Shown: positions 42,266 to 50,819 of the stretch, one piece after another | Position numbering within the stretch: position 1 is the first letter of the stretch | Layout: each line of letters opens with the position of its first letter | Origin: Confluentibacter citreus | GTDB taxonomy: Bacteria; Bacteroidota; Bacteroidia; Flavobacteriales; Flavobacteriaceae | Length of the DNA stretch: 64,000 nucleotides | Reading direction: 5' to 3' | NCBI RefSeq assembly: GCF_002807055.1 | Contig: NZ_NIXN01000007.1 | Coordinates: 124,001-188,000, forward strand | Translations under genes and position numbers: made by a program | The notes under the pieces: generated by a model | The model's database searches: none | What the model was told of the DNA's origin: nothing | The model's input: the letters and a program-made list of their open reading frames with translations, nothing else

Positions 42266-44305
42266 ATGAAATTAAAATTAATCGCAAGTTTAATACTTGC
42301 AACAAGTATTTTGGCAAGTTGTGGCCAGAATAAATCTGAAAAAACAAATGACAATGTGAGTGTATCAACAGAATCTGTCTTTGATTACAAAGTAGATCAG
42401 TTTGCTGATGTTAAAGTATTAAGATACCGCATCCCCGATTGGGAAAAACTCACGTTAAAGGAACAAACATTGGTCTATTATTTAACCCAAGCGGGATTAT
42501 CTGGCAGGGATATTATGTGGGACCAAAATTACAGACACAATCTGACGATTAGAAAAGCTTTGGAATCTGTTTATACCAATTATGCAGGCGATAAATCCAC
42601 AGCCGATTGGAAAGCATTTGAAGTCTATTTAAAACGTGTATGGTTTAGTAATGGGATTCATCATCATTACTCTAGTGACAAAATAAAACCGGATTTTGGT
42701 GCAGAGTATTTAAAACAGCTTTTAACGGACACAAACACGGTTTTAGAAGGCGAAGCTTTTGATGTTATTTTTAATGACAAGGACACTAAAAAAGTAAATC
42801 AAGGGAAGGGTGTTGATAATGTGGCACTTTCGGCAGTTAATTTTTATGGACCAAATGTGACGAATAAAGATGTAGAAAGTTTTTATAAAACCAAAGTATC
42901 ACCAAATCCGAAAAAACCATTATCCTTTGGATTAAACTCGCAATTGGTAAAGGAAAATGGCGTGTTAAAAGAACGTGTTTACAAATCGGGTGGTTTATAT
43001 GGTTCTGCCATCGATGAGATTATTAAATGGTTGGAGTTGGCTAAAGGTGTTGCTGAAAATAAAAAACAGGGAGATGCACTTGGTCTGTTAATCGATTATT
43101 ACAAAACAGGTGATTTACAAACTTGGGATGATTACAATGTTGCATGGACCACAGCGACCGAAGGCAACATAGACTACATAAATAGTTTTATTGAAGTCTA
43201 TAACGACCCATTGGGGTATAGAGGCTCTTATGAAACGATTGTTCAAATCAATGATTTTGATATGTCCCAAAAAATGAAAGTGCTATCCGATAATGCCCAA
43301 TGGTTTGAAGATAATTCCACATTAATGCCAGAACACAAAAAAGATAGTGTGATAGGTGTTACGTATAAAGTGGTTAACGTGGCAGGCGAAGCTGGTGACG
43401 CTTCTCCAAGCACACCAATCGGTGTTAATTTACCAAATGCCAACTGGATTCGTGCCGAAGTTGGTAGTAAATCCGTGTCCTTAGGAAACATTACCGATGC
43501 TTATAATAATGCAGGAAGCACTGGCCGTTTAAAAGAATTTGTAAATGATGACGAAGAGTTGCAGCTTACGGAGCAATACGGACAAGTTTCAGATAAATTA
43601 CATACAGCGTTGCACGAAGTTATTGGTCATGCTTCGGGCAAACTAAACCCAGGCGTTGGAGAAACTAAAGAAACACTTAAAAATTATGCATCGACCATAG
43701 AAGAAGGACGTGCTGATTTGGTGGCCTTATATTATCAATACAGTCCTAAACTTCAAGAATTAGGATTGGTAGATGATTGGAAAAAAGCAGGTATGGCGGG
43801 ATACAATGATTTTATACGAAATGGATTAGTAACGCAATTGATACGTTTAAATTTAGGTGATGATGTTGAAGAAGCCCATATGCGTAACAGACAATGGATT
43901 TCTGCATGGGTATTTGAAAAAGGAAAAACTGATAATGTGATTGAAAAAATCACTAGAGATGGAAAAACGTATTTTAATATTAATGATTATGATAAGCTTC
44001 GTGACTTATTCGGACAATTATTAAGAGAAGTACAACGGATAAAATCTGAAGGTGATTATACAGCAGCGGAAACGTTGGTGGAAACGTATGGTGTTAAAGT
44101 GGATCAAGCACTTCATGAAGAAATTTTAGAGCGAAACAAGCAGTTTGATTCGCCACCATATTCAGGTTTTGTGAATCCAGTGCTGGTTCCCAAATCCAAT
44201 GATAAAGGAGAGATTGTTGAGATTAACGTGACATACCCTGAGACGTTTTCAGGGCAAATGTTAGAATACAGCAAACATTACAACTTCTTGCCAGAAATTA
44301 ATTAA
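42266..44305 (+). CDS. Dipeptidyl-peptidase III-like M49 metallopeptidase (lipoprotein)
   Basis: About 679 residues from the ATG at 42266; a GTG 8 codons upstream would spoil the signal peptide. The N-terminus MKLKLIASLILATSILASCG is a lipoprotein signal. The zinc site HEVIGHASG is of the HExxGH M49 type, followed by the third ligand in STIEEGRADLVALYYQY. M49 enzymes release dipeptides from peptide N-termini. Flavobacterial copies are often misannotated as dihydrofolate reductase. It is exported and anchored. Confidence 0.9.
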   Translation: MKLKLIASLILATSILASCGQNKSEKTNDNVSVSTESVFDYKVDQFADVKVLRYRIPDWEKLTLKEQTLVYYLTQAGLSGRDIMWDQNYRHNLTIRKALESVYTNYAGDKSTADWKAFEVYLKRVWFSNGIHHHYSSDKIKPDFGAEYLKQLLTDTNTVLEGEAFDVIFNDKDTKKVNQGKGVDNVALSAVNFYGPNVTNKDVESFYKTKVSPNPKKPLSFGLNSQLVKENGVLKERVYKSGGLYGSAIDEIIKWLELAKGVAENKKQGDALGLLIDYYKTGDLQTWDDYNVAWTTATEGNIDYINSFIEVYNDPLGYRGSYETIVQINDFDMSQKMKVLSDNAQWFEDNSTLMPEHKKDSVIGVTYKVVNVAGEAGDASPSTPIGVNLPNANWIRAEVGSKSVSLGNITDAYNNAGSTGRLKEFVNDDEELQLTEQYGQVSDKLHTALHEVIGHASGKLNPGVGETKETLKNYASTIEEGRADLVALYYQYSPKLQELGLVDDWKKAGMAGYNDFIRNGLVTQLIRLNLGDDVEEAHMRNRQWISAWVFEKGKTDNVIEKITRDGKTYFNINDYDKLRDLFGQLLREVQRIKSEGDYTAAETLVETYGVKVDQALHEEILERNKQFDSPPYSGFVNPVLVPKSNDKGEIVEINVTYPETFSGQMLEYSKHYNFLPEIN

Positions 44306-44307
44306 AT

Positions 44308-44372
44308 GTATTTAGTGTCAACAAAAAAACAGAACCTTTTCAAGGTTCTGTTTTTTTGTTGACACTAAATAC
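44308..44372. terminator. 31-bp perfect hairpin with terminator core
   Basis: Arms 44308-44338 and 44342-44372 are perfect inverted repeats of 31 bp around a 3-nt loop. The core CAGAACCTT/AAGGTTCTG with A7/T7 is a bidirectional terminator, but the stem continues far beyond it through TTTAGTGTCAAC. It follows the M49 gene by 2 bp and overlaps the end of a small minus-strand ORF. Confidence 0.85.
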
Positions 44373-44459
44373 CAAAAGAATTAAATTTATAATTATTAGA
44401 ACGCTGATGATGATTAAGATTTTCATTTCTTGATTGGGTTTAATAGCTAGATGCGCCAT
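44340..44459 (-). CDS. Possible 39-aa single-span membrane peptide
   Basis: MAHLAIKPNQEMKILIIISV, then LIIINLILLVFSVNKKTEP. One long hydrophobic helix (about 13-31) with a short polar start and a basic tail. The last codons (VFSVNKKTEP) and the stop lie within the 31-bp hairpin. It could be a real small membrane protein or a chance ORF. Confidence 0.35.
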   Translation of the reverse strand: MAHLAIKPNQEMKILIIISVLIIINLILLVFSVNKKTEP

Positions 44460-44574
44460 TTTACAAATGGTTGCGTAAAAAAGACTACTTTTTTTGCAAA
44501 AGGTTTAATTTATTTTATGCTATTAATATAACAGATTAGGTTTTTATTGCTCTATTTAGTTGTTAATTAGAGGC

Positions 44575-44760
44575 TTACTTGAAAAAGAATTTTATGGCAG
44601 ATATAAATAAAATAAACCCAATAAAGGCAAGAAGTACCCATATACTACCTGAATAAAATTTCTTGTGAAGTTTCAAATCTTTTCTATACGTGTAAGCAAT
44701 AACGATGGCAAAAACGATAATAAATAAAATGGCGAAATAGATTTGACCTTTAGTAAACAT
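44575..44760 (-). CDS. Small membrane protein, 61 aa
   Basis: From the ATG at 44760: MFTKGQIYFAILFIIVFAIV, IAYTYRKDLKLHKKFYSGSI, WVLLAFIGFILFISAIKFFF K. Two membrane helices with a basic cytoplasmic loop (YRKDLKLHKKFY). I know similar short proteins from flavobacteria, unnamed. It is divergent from the MazG-like gene. Confidence 0.65.
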   Translation of the reverse strand: MFTKGQIYFAILFIIVFAIVIAYTYRKDLKLHKKFYSGSIWVLLAFIGFILFISAIKFFFK

Positions 44761-44838
44761 ATGGTTATTTTTATGCAAATTTAATGAAAAACAAATTGAG
44801 ATTTCCGCCTGCGCGGAAATGAAAAAAAGAGATATTAT

Positions 44839-45225
44839 ATGAAAAACAAATTAGACGCTGTAAAAGAATTTCATACAGCATTTAAAATTGGTCACCTAGA
44901 ATCTCCAAAAGCAGATTTAGGAAAAGAAAAAAACAGGCTTCGATTTTATTTAATGAAAGAAGAAAATGAAGAATATTTAGAAGCCGCGAACAATAATGAT
45001 TTGGTTGAAGTCGCCGATGCCCTTGGTGATATGCTTTATATTTTATGCGGCACCATTATAGAACACGGTTTGCAATATAAAATTGAAGCCGTTTTTGAAG
45101 AAATTCAACGTAGTAACATGAGTAAATTGGGCGAGGACGGACAACCTATTTATCGAGAAGACGGTAAAGTTCTAAAAGGTCCTAATTACTTTAAGCCAGA
45201 TATAGATGCTATATTGAAGAAATAA
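44839..45225 (+). CDS. MazG-like nucleoside triphosphate pyrophosphohydrolase
   Basis: 128 residues, all-alpha NTP-PPase fold: EExxE in MKEENEEYLEAANNN and ExxD in LVEVADALGDMLYILCGTII. Mg-dependent hydrolysis of NTPs to NMP and PPi, probably cleaning non-canonical nucleotides. The C-terminus (GEDGQPIYREDGKVLKGPNY) is typical of the phosphoribosyl-ATP-PH-like subgroup. A palindromic repeat follows. Confidence 0.88.
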   Translation: MKNKLDAVKEFHTAFKIGHLESPKADLGKEKNRLRFYLMKEENEEYLEAANNNDLVEVADALGDMLYILCGTIIEHGLQYKIEAVFEEIQRSNMSKLGEDGQPIYREDGKVLKGPNYFKPDIDAILKK

Positions 45226-45261
45226 AAAGAGGTTGTCTAAAAAGTCTATTTAGAAGTAAAT

Positions 45262-45334
45262 TGTCACATTGAGCGCAGTCGAAATGCATTGATAATCTAA
45301 TTAATAAGGTTTTCGACTGCGCTCAAACTGACAT
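45262..45334. repeat. Dispersed palindromic repeat, copy 3
   Basis: A perfect 16-bp inverted repeat TTGAGCGCAGTCGAAA / TTTCGACTGCGCTCAA with the same outer TGTCACATT and CTGACATT ends as the copies at 35.9-36.1 kb. Confidence 0.85.
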
Positions 45335-45391
45335 TAAAGTTTATTTTTTAGACAGTTCCCTTCCCTTTGGGAAGGGCTAGGGAAGGGCTTA

Positions 45392-46444
45392 TTATACCTT
45401 CACTCTCCAACCAAATGGGTCTTCAGATTTGTTCGTTTGAATATCCGTAATATATTTTTTTATAAAACTAGCATAGGTATGCTCTAATTCCGGCAAATCA
45501 TAATCGTTGCCTTTATATCCAAAACCAGAAATAGGTGATACAACGGCAGCAGTACCAGCTCCAAACATTTCTTTTAAGCTACCATCTTTAGCCGCTTTTA
45601 CAACTTCGCTCACAGTAATTTTTCTAACTTCTACAGGGATACCTTCGGCTTTAGCAATATCAATAATACTTTTTCGGGTAATACCATCCAGTATTCTATC
45701 GCTGGTAGGTCCCGTAATAAGTGTGTCGTTTATTCTAATAAAAATATTCATGGCACCAGCTTCTTCAATGTATTCATGGTTTGTGTCATCTGTCCATATC
45801 ACTTGCTGATAGCCTTTTTCAACAGCTAATTGAGTCGGGTAAAATTGCCCTGCATAATTACCTCCAGCTTTAGCAAAACCCACACCACCATTAGCAGAAC
45901 GGGAATAGGTTTCTTCAATCAATACTTTAACTTTTCCAGAAAAATAAGCGCCAGATGGCGCTAATGCAATAACAAATTTATATTCGTCAGCAGGAGAGGC
46001 ATGAAACCCATTACCTGAAGCAAAAATAAACGGTCTTATATATAAAGAACTCCCTTCTTTTTTAGGAATCCAGTTACTATCTACTTTTAAGAGGGCTTTT
46101 AAACCATCCATAAAAATCTCTTCCGGTAATTCAGGAATTGCCAATCGCTTGGATGAAATGTTCAAACGTTTAAAATTCTCTATTGGACGAAACAACCAGA
46201 CAGCATCATTAGCATCTTTATAGGCTTTCATACCTTCAAAAACAGACTGCCCGTAATGGAATATTTTTGCTGATGGATCTAAAACAATAGGTTGATATGG
46301 CACGATCTCTGGGGATTGCCATTTACCATCTTTATAATCACATACCAACATGTGATCGGAAAATGTTCTTCCGAAATTTAAATTATCAAAATCTACATCA
46401 TGAATTTTTGTAGTTTTTGTCCTTGTGATTTTTATATCACTCAT
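45392..46444 (-). CDS. ilvE: Branched-chain amino-acid aminotransferase
   Basis: About 350 residues from the ATG at 46444. Class IV aminotransferase features: FHYGQSVFEGMKAYKDANDA, RPIENFKRLNISSKRLAIPE, LYIRPFIFASGNGFHASPAD, KAGGNYAGQFYPTQLAVEKG with the PLP Lys, and EMFGAGTAAVVSPISGFGYK. It interconverts valine, leucine and isoleucine with their keto acids. A CAAATTTA box (46478-46485, TAAATTTG on the minus strand) fits its -7 promoter. Confidence 0.93.
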   Translation of the reverse strand: MSDIKITRTKTTKIHDVDFDNLNFGRTFSDHMLVCDYKDGKWQSPEIVPYQPIVLDPSAKIFHYGQSVFEGMKAYKDANDAVWLFRPIENFKRLNISSKRLAIPELPEEIFMDGLKALLKVDSNWIPKKEGSSLYIRPFIFASGNGFHASPADEYKFVIALAPSGAYFSGKVKVLIEETYSRSANGGVGFAKAGGNYAGQFYPTQLAVEKGYQQVIWTDDTNHEYIEEAGAMNIFIRINDTLITGPTSDRILDGITRKSIIDIAKAEGIPVEVRKITVSEVVKAAKDGSLKEMFGAGTAAVVSPISGFGYKGNDYDLPELEHTYASFIKKYITDIQTNKSEDPFGWRVKV

Positions 46445-46543
46445 TAATGTATTCATAAATTCATGTCTTTACGTGAACAAATTTAAGAAAATAGCGTTGA
46501 AAAAATGGGTATATTTACAACAAAACGTTAAAATTCAAACTTT

Positions 46544-47044
46544 ATGAGTGTTAAAAATATTTTACTGCTATGTATTTGTGTTTTTCTATCAGCATCCTGC
46601 AAACAAAATGCTGAAAAAACGAATCAAACAGAGGACATTGTTGCATTTGCATCTTTTGGAAAGAGTTTTAGTAAAGATGATGCTTTAGAACCTATGGATG
46701 CCATCATGCAATATGAAATAATGAGTGTAGGTGATACGATTGATTCTAAAATAACAGCAAAAGTTAGTAGTGTTTGTCAGGCAAAGGGCTGTTGGATGAC
46801 TTTAGACTTAGAAAATGGAAAGGAAATTATGGTAAAATTTAAAGATTATGGTTTTTTTGTTCCAAAAGATATAGTTGGCAAAGAAGTCGTTATTAATGGC
46901 CTTGCTTTTATTGATGAAATGCCTGTGGATGAACAACAGCATTATGCCGAAGATGCAGGAAAGACAACCGCCGAAATTGCGAGTATTGTTCAGCCAAAGA
47001 GAACCTTGTCTTTTGAAGCGGATGGTGTATTGATTGCACAGTGA
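46544..47044 (+). CDS. DUF4920 lipoprotein
   Basis: 166 residues. Signal MSVKNILLLCICVFLSASCK (lipobox Cys19). The core VSSVCQAKGCWMTLDLENGK and FFVPKDIVGKEVVINGLAFI is the DUF4920 pattern with two cysteines, which may bind metal. Its stop overlaps the mnmD GTG start by 4 bp (GTGA), so the two are translationally coupled. Confidence 0.9.
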   Translation: MSVKNILLLCICVFLSASCKQNAEKTNQTEDIVAFASFGKSFSKDDALEPMDAIMQYEIMSVGDTIDSKITAKVSSVCQAKGCWMTLDLENGKEIMVKFKDYGFFVPKDIVGKEVVINGLAFIDEMPVDEQQHYAEDAGKTTAEIASIVQPKRTLSFEADGVLIAQ

Positions 47045-47721
47045 TTTTGGAACGTCAAGTTATTATTACAGCAGATGGTTCTTCAACCATATATTTACCG
47101 GAATGGGATGAGCCATACCATTCCAAACACGGTGCTATTCAAGAAGCATATCATGTATTTATCAAGCATGGTTTAAATTATTTATGTGAACAAGATTATA
47201 ATCAAATATCTGTTTTGGAAATCGGTTTTGGCACGGGATTGAATGCATTTATCACCTTTCTGGAAGCCGAAAAGTTGAATATTTCCATTGATTATTATGG
47301 GGTAGAAGCATATCCAGTTTCAGCAGAAGATATCGTGAAGATGAATTATGTAACCGAATTAAAAGTAGAGGATAAAGATTTATTTTTTAAAAGCATGCAT
47401 CAAGTGTCTTGGGAAGAAACACATAACATTATACCTCATTTTTTACTTACTAAACAAAACAAACTCTTTTCAGACATAAACGACCAAAATAAATTCAATA
47501 TCATTTATTTTGATGCTTTTGGAGCTCGGGTACAACCCGAACTATGGACAGAAGCCATATTCCAAAAAATGCACGAAGCGTTAAAGCCCAATGGTGTTTT
47601 GGTAACGTATTCCGCAAAAGGAAGCGTGCGTAGAGCCATGCAGGCAGTTGGCTTCAAAGTAGAAAAACTACCAGGCCCACCAGGCAAGAGGGAAATGCTC
47701 AGAGCCACAAAAAGGCTCTGA
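47041..47721 (+). CDS. mnmD: tRNA 5-methylaminomethyl-2-thiouridine methyltransferase
   Basis: 226 residues. A GTG start at 47041 overlaps the previous stop. SAM-binding motif SVLEIGFGTGLNAFITFLEA; catalytic region NIIYFDAFGARVQPELWTEA; C-terminus LPGPPGKREMLRATKRL. It methylates nm5s2U34 in tRNA, the methyltransferase half of E. coli MnmC; no FAD half is present. The last codons form one arm of a 13-bp hairpin and the stop codon lies in a tandem repeat. Confidence 0.9.
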   Translation: MILERQVIITADGSSTIYLPEWDEPYHSKHGAIQEAYHVFIKHGLNYLCEQDYNQISVLEIGFGTGLNAFITFLEAEKLNISIDYYGVEAYPVSAEDIVKMNYVTELKVEDKDLFFKSMHQVSWEETHNIIPHFLLTKQNKLFSDINDQNKFNIIYFDAFGARVQPELWTEAIFQKMHEALKPNGVLVTYSAKGSVRRAMQAVGFKVEKLPGPPGKREMLRATKRL

Positions 47722-47726
47722 GCATT
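47694..47726. terminator. Hairpin spanning the mnmD stop codon
   Basis: AATGCTCAGAGCC / GGCTCTGAGCATT, a perfect 13-bp stem with a 7-nt A-rich loop. The right arm is the start of the first 43-bp tandem repeat. No T run follows, so it may act in mRNA stability more than in termination. Confidence 0.6.
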
Positions 47727-47826
47727 CGGCGCCAGCCAAATGTTTACTTCGAAGAAGTCTCTGAGCATTCGGCGTTAGCCAAATGTTTACTTCGAAGAAG
47801 TCTCTGAGCATTCGGCGTTAGCCAAA
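47716..47826. repeat. 43-bp tandem repeat, 2.6 copies
   Basis: Copies 47716-47758 and 47759-47801 differ at two bases; a third copy (47802-47826) is partial and breaks off. Each contains CTTCGAAG, a short palindrome, and the GGCG..AGCC hairpin. It starts inside mnmD and includes its stop codon. Confidence 0.85.
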
Positions 47827-47941
47827 GGTTACGCGCTTGTAAAGAAGCGTAGTCTATTTTATTATTCATTGTTAATTGTTTCTGTTAAACCTAATATAAA
47901 TAGAACGTTTGTACTCTTATCATTTCGTAATTTTATAAAAA

Positions 47942-48853
47942 ATGATTATGAGAGTTTTAATTACAGGTGCAACGGGGCTTATTGGGAAAGAAATAGTTAA
48001 ACGCTGCCATATAAATAACATAGATGTAAATTACTTAACAACAAGTAAGTCTAAAATTGAACACACAAAAAATTACCAGGGATTTTACTGGAATACTACA
48101 AATAAAGAAATAGATACAAATTGTTTTAAAGAGGTTGATGCCATTATTCATTTAGCTGGTGCCTCTATTTCAAAACGATGGACTCCTGCTTACAAAGAAG
48201 AGATTATAGATAGTAGAGTTGAAAGCACCCAACTTTTAATTGATTCCTTAAAAGGAGAGTCTCATTCTATTAAGCATGTTATAGCATCAAGTGCCATTGG
48301 AATCTATCCAGATTCGATAACCCACTATTATGAGGAAACATTTAAAGGTTTTGAGGATACGTTTTTAAGTCAGGTAGTCACAAAATGGGAGCAAAGTGTG
48401 GATGGATTTTCGGAATTAAATCTATTGGTTTCTAAAGTTAGAACTGGATTAGTATTATCAGAAAAAGGAGGTGCGCTTCCAGAAATGGCGAAACCCATAA
48501 AATTTGGATTAGGTGCTTCTTTTGGAACAGGAGAACAATGGCAGTCGTGGATTCATCTTGACGATTTAGCTAATATGTATCTTTATATATTAACAAATGC
48601 ATTAGAAGGCGTTTATAATGGTGTCGCTCCAAATCCTGTGACTAATAAGGAGTTAATAAAATCCATTGCTAAAACATTAGATAAGCCCTTGTTTTTACCC
48701 AGCATACCTAAAATGGCTATGAAATTGATTTTAGGGGAGATGCACACTTTGCTGTTTAATAGCCAGCGGGTAAGCTCTAAAAAAATAGAAAATAAAGGTT
48801 TCAGTTTTCAATTTAGCTATTTAAAACCGGCATTGGATGATTTGTTGGGATGA
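47942..48853 (+). CDS. TIGR01777-family NAD-dependent epimerase/oxidoreductase
   Basis: About 303 residues. The Rossmann motif RVLITGATGLIGKEIVKRCH is at the N-terminus; AIIHLAGASISKRWTPAYKE, SRVESTQLLIDSL and IASSAIGIYPDSITHYYEET are the YfcH/TIGR01777 pattern. Starts at 47942 and 47948 both work. A cytoplasmic sugar- or nucleotide-modifying enzyme with unknown substrate. Confidence 0.9.
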   Translation: MIMRVLITGATGLIGKEIVKRCHINNIDVNYLTTSKSKIEHTKNYQGFYWNTTNKEIDTNCFKEVDAIIHLAGASISKRWTPAYKEEIIDSRVESTQLLIDSLKGESHSIKHVIASSAIGIYPDSITHYYEETFKGFEDTFLSQVVTKWEQSVDGFSELNLLVSKVRTGLVLSEKGGALPEMAKPIKFGLGASFGTGEQWQSWIHLDDLANMYLYILTNALEGVYNGVAPNPVTNKELIKSIAKTLDKPLFLPSIPKMAMKLILGEMHTLLFNSQRVSSKKIENKGFSFQFSYLKPALDDLLG

Positions 48854-48879
48854 TTTTTTTGGTTTTATCCCATCATAAT

Positions 48880-49293
48880 TTAGTTCCAATAATCAATAAC
48901 CAAAACATCATCCAAATGTGGACTTAAAACATCAACAAAGGCTTTATGTGCTGGATGCGGTAGGTATATAGCTCTATCTTCCTCGCTATCAAACGTGACC
49001 AAAAAACAATGTGTAAATCCTTTGCTTAATCCTTCAGGACTGTTGTTCAATCCCCATTCATAATCTTTAATTTCTTTAATTTCAGAAGGTAATTTCCCGA
49101 AAGCCGTTTCTACTCCTTTAATATCAGCAGGTGTTGACGTTTCTTTAAATTTGAATAATACCACATGGCGCAATTGTTTGGTCATTTCTTTTGTATTGGT
49201 TGTTATTTCAGGTTTATGGTCAGTGTCATTTTTTTTATCAACACAACTACAAATTAATATGGTTGTCAATAGCAGTAAAATTTTTATTTTCAT
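48880..49293 (-). CDS. Dabb-domain (stress-responsive A/B barrel) lipoprotein
   Basis: 137 residues. Lipoprotein signal MKIKILLLLTTILICSCVDK (Cys17). The Dabb domain runs from about 42: RHVVLFKFKETSTPADIKGV, YEWGLNNSPEGLSKGFTHCF, FVDVLSPHLDDVLVIDYW. It is usually cytoplasmic, so export here is unusual. The function is unknown. Confidence 0.85.
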   Translation of the reverse strand: MKIKILLLLTTILICSCVDKKNDTDHKPEITTNTKEMTKQLRHVVLFKFKETSTPADIKGVETAFGKLPSEIKEIKDYEWGLNNSPEGLSKGFTHCFLVTFDSEEDRAIYLPHPAHKAFVDVLSPHLDDVLVIDYWN

Positions 49294-49367
49294 TTGATTG
49301 TATTTAATGTTATTTAGTTATTACCTAACACTGTAAAAAGCTGTATAGCAAATTAATATTTCTTAGC

Positions 49368-50051
49368 TTATTTAGTTGTAATTAAAATAACGCCATTAGA
49401 ACCTCTAGAACCATAGGCAACGGTTGCAGAGGCATCTTTTAACACATCAATAGATTTTATATCCCTTGGGTTTAAATTCTTTAATGAGCCATTATATGGA
49501 GAACCGTTAAGTATGATGAGAGGCGCATCGCTGGACATTAAACTGCGATTTCCTCTAATCGTAATTCCTAAATTCCCACCTTCTTCAACAACACTAACAC
49601 CAGGAACGGTTCTTAAATAAGTTGCCATATCCAAATTGTTTTCTTGTTCTATAAATTTTTCGTCAACAGAACTAACAGATATGGTGCTTTCAGATTGCTT
49701 AATTTTTCCATAGCCTGTATTGACATCTTTACCTTCGTAGGGCTTAGCTTTTATGTTGTATTCAAGAAAAACATCATGTATATCCTTTCCTTTTACTGAT
49801 ATTTTTTGGGTTTTGTAACCTTGACTTATTTGGGAGAAAATCAATTTGCTTTTTGGGGGAACTAAGATGCTGTAAAATCCAGTTGAATCAGTAAAAACGC
49901 CCATATCATTACCTTTGATTTTCACGAAAACAGATTCTATGGGTTCGTCAAAATTGTTTTTTACAGTTCCTTGTACAGTTATATTTTGGCTATATAGCTT
50001 AAAACTTGAAATTAAAAGTATTGTTGAAATTATAAATATTTTATGTTTCAT
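49368..50051 (-). CDS. Orphan TonB-plug-domain protein with carboxypeptidase-regulatory domain
   Basis: 227 residues. Signal peptide, then a carboxypeptidase-regulatory-like domain (TVQGTVKNNFDEPIESVFVK), then a plug domain ending PLIILNGSPYNGSLKNLNPR and IDVLKDASATVAYGSRGSNG. It lacks the beta barrel of SusC-type receptors, so it cannot be a transporter by itself. The plug is the same motif that is repeated three times in the M56 protein at 10.1 kb. Confidence 0.85.
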   Translation of the reverse strand: MKHKIFIISTILLISSFKLYSQNITVQGTVKNNFDEPIESVFVKIKGNDMGVFTDSTGFYSILVPPKSKLIFSQISQGYKTQKISVKGKDIHDVFLEYNIKAKPYEGKDVNTGYGKIKQSESTISVSSVDEKFIEQENNLDMATYLRTVPGVSVVEEGGNLGITIRGNRSLMSSDAPLIILNGSPYNGSLKNLNPRDIKSIDVLKDASATVAYGSRGSNGVILITTK

Positions 50052-50169
50052 GATTGATTAAAAATTAATTTGTCATATTAACAAAAATATGATATTTAAA
50101 ATAAATAATTTGTTTTATCGCTTTCAAAAAAAAATGAATGACATTATGACATTTTTATAATAATGGCAG

Positions 50170-50177
50170 TAATTTTG
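50170..50177 (+). promoter_or_regulatory. -7 box of the grpE-dnaJ operon
   Basis: TAATTTTG (TAnnTTTG), 38 bp before the grpE ATG. No CIRCE-type inverted repeat is visible. Confidence 0.4.
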
Positions 50178-50215
50178 CCAATACGTTTACGTGTTTGTAT
50201 TAATATCAGAAATAT

Positions 50216-50767
50216 ATGAGTAAAAAAGATAAGAAAGAGGATATAAAATCAGAAGAAGCAACCCAAACTCAAACAGAAACTGTTGATGTTGAGAAACAAG
50301 TTGTTGAAGAACAAACCCTTGAAGAAAAATTGCAAGAAGAATTAAAACAAGAAAAAGATAAATTTTTACGCTTATTTGCTGAGTTTGAAAATTATAAACG
50401 ACGTACATCTAAAGAGCGCATTGAATTATTTGCAACAGCTAGCGAAGATGTCATGAAAACATTATTGCCAGTTCTTGATGATTTTGAACGTGCATTAAGC
50501 CATATTGACGATGATAAAGAAGCAGAAGCTTTACGAAAAGGCGTATTATTAATTTATCAGAAATTAATGAATACTTTGGAACAAAAAGGGCTAGTTGCCA
50601 TTAAAATTGATAAAGGAGAGGCCTTTAATGCCGATAACCATGAGGCAATTACACAAATTCCCGCACCAACGGAAGATTTAAAAGGAAAAATTATCGATAT
50701 TATTGAAAAGGGATATAAACTTGGCGATAAAGTCATTCGTTTTCCTAAAGTCGTCATTGGACAATAA
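50216..50767 (+). CDS. grpE: Nucleotide exchange factor GrpE
   Basis: 183 residues. An acidic N-terminal coiled coil, then FENYKRRTSKERIELFATAS and VLDDFERALSHID, and the beta wing with GEAFNADNHEAITQIPAPTE. It releases ADP from DnaK. It is 52 bp upstream of dnaJ, in one operon. Confidence 0.93.
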   Translation: MSKKDKKEDIKSEEATQTQTETVDVEKQVVEEQTLEEKLQEELKQEKDKFLRLFAEFENYKRRTSKERIELFATASEDVMKTLLPVLDDFERALSHIDDDKEAEALRKGVLLIYQKLMNTLEQKGLVAIKIDKGEAFNADNHEAITQIPAPTEDLKGKIIDIIEKGYKLGDKVIRFPKVVIGQ

Positions 50768-50819
50768 AAAATATTAATTTAAAAGTTCTTTCCATTGGAA
50801 AAGGATTTAGTAAAGGAAC

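Noticed and set aside
44308-44372. Insertion-sequence terminal repeat
   Set aside because: No transposase lies between or beside the arms and the loop is only 3 nt.
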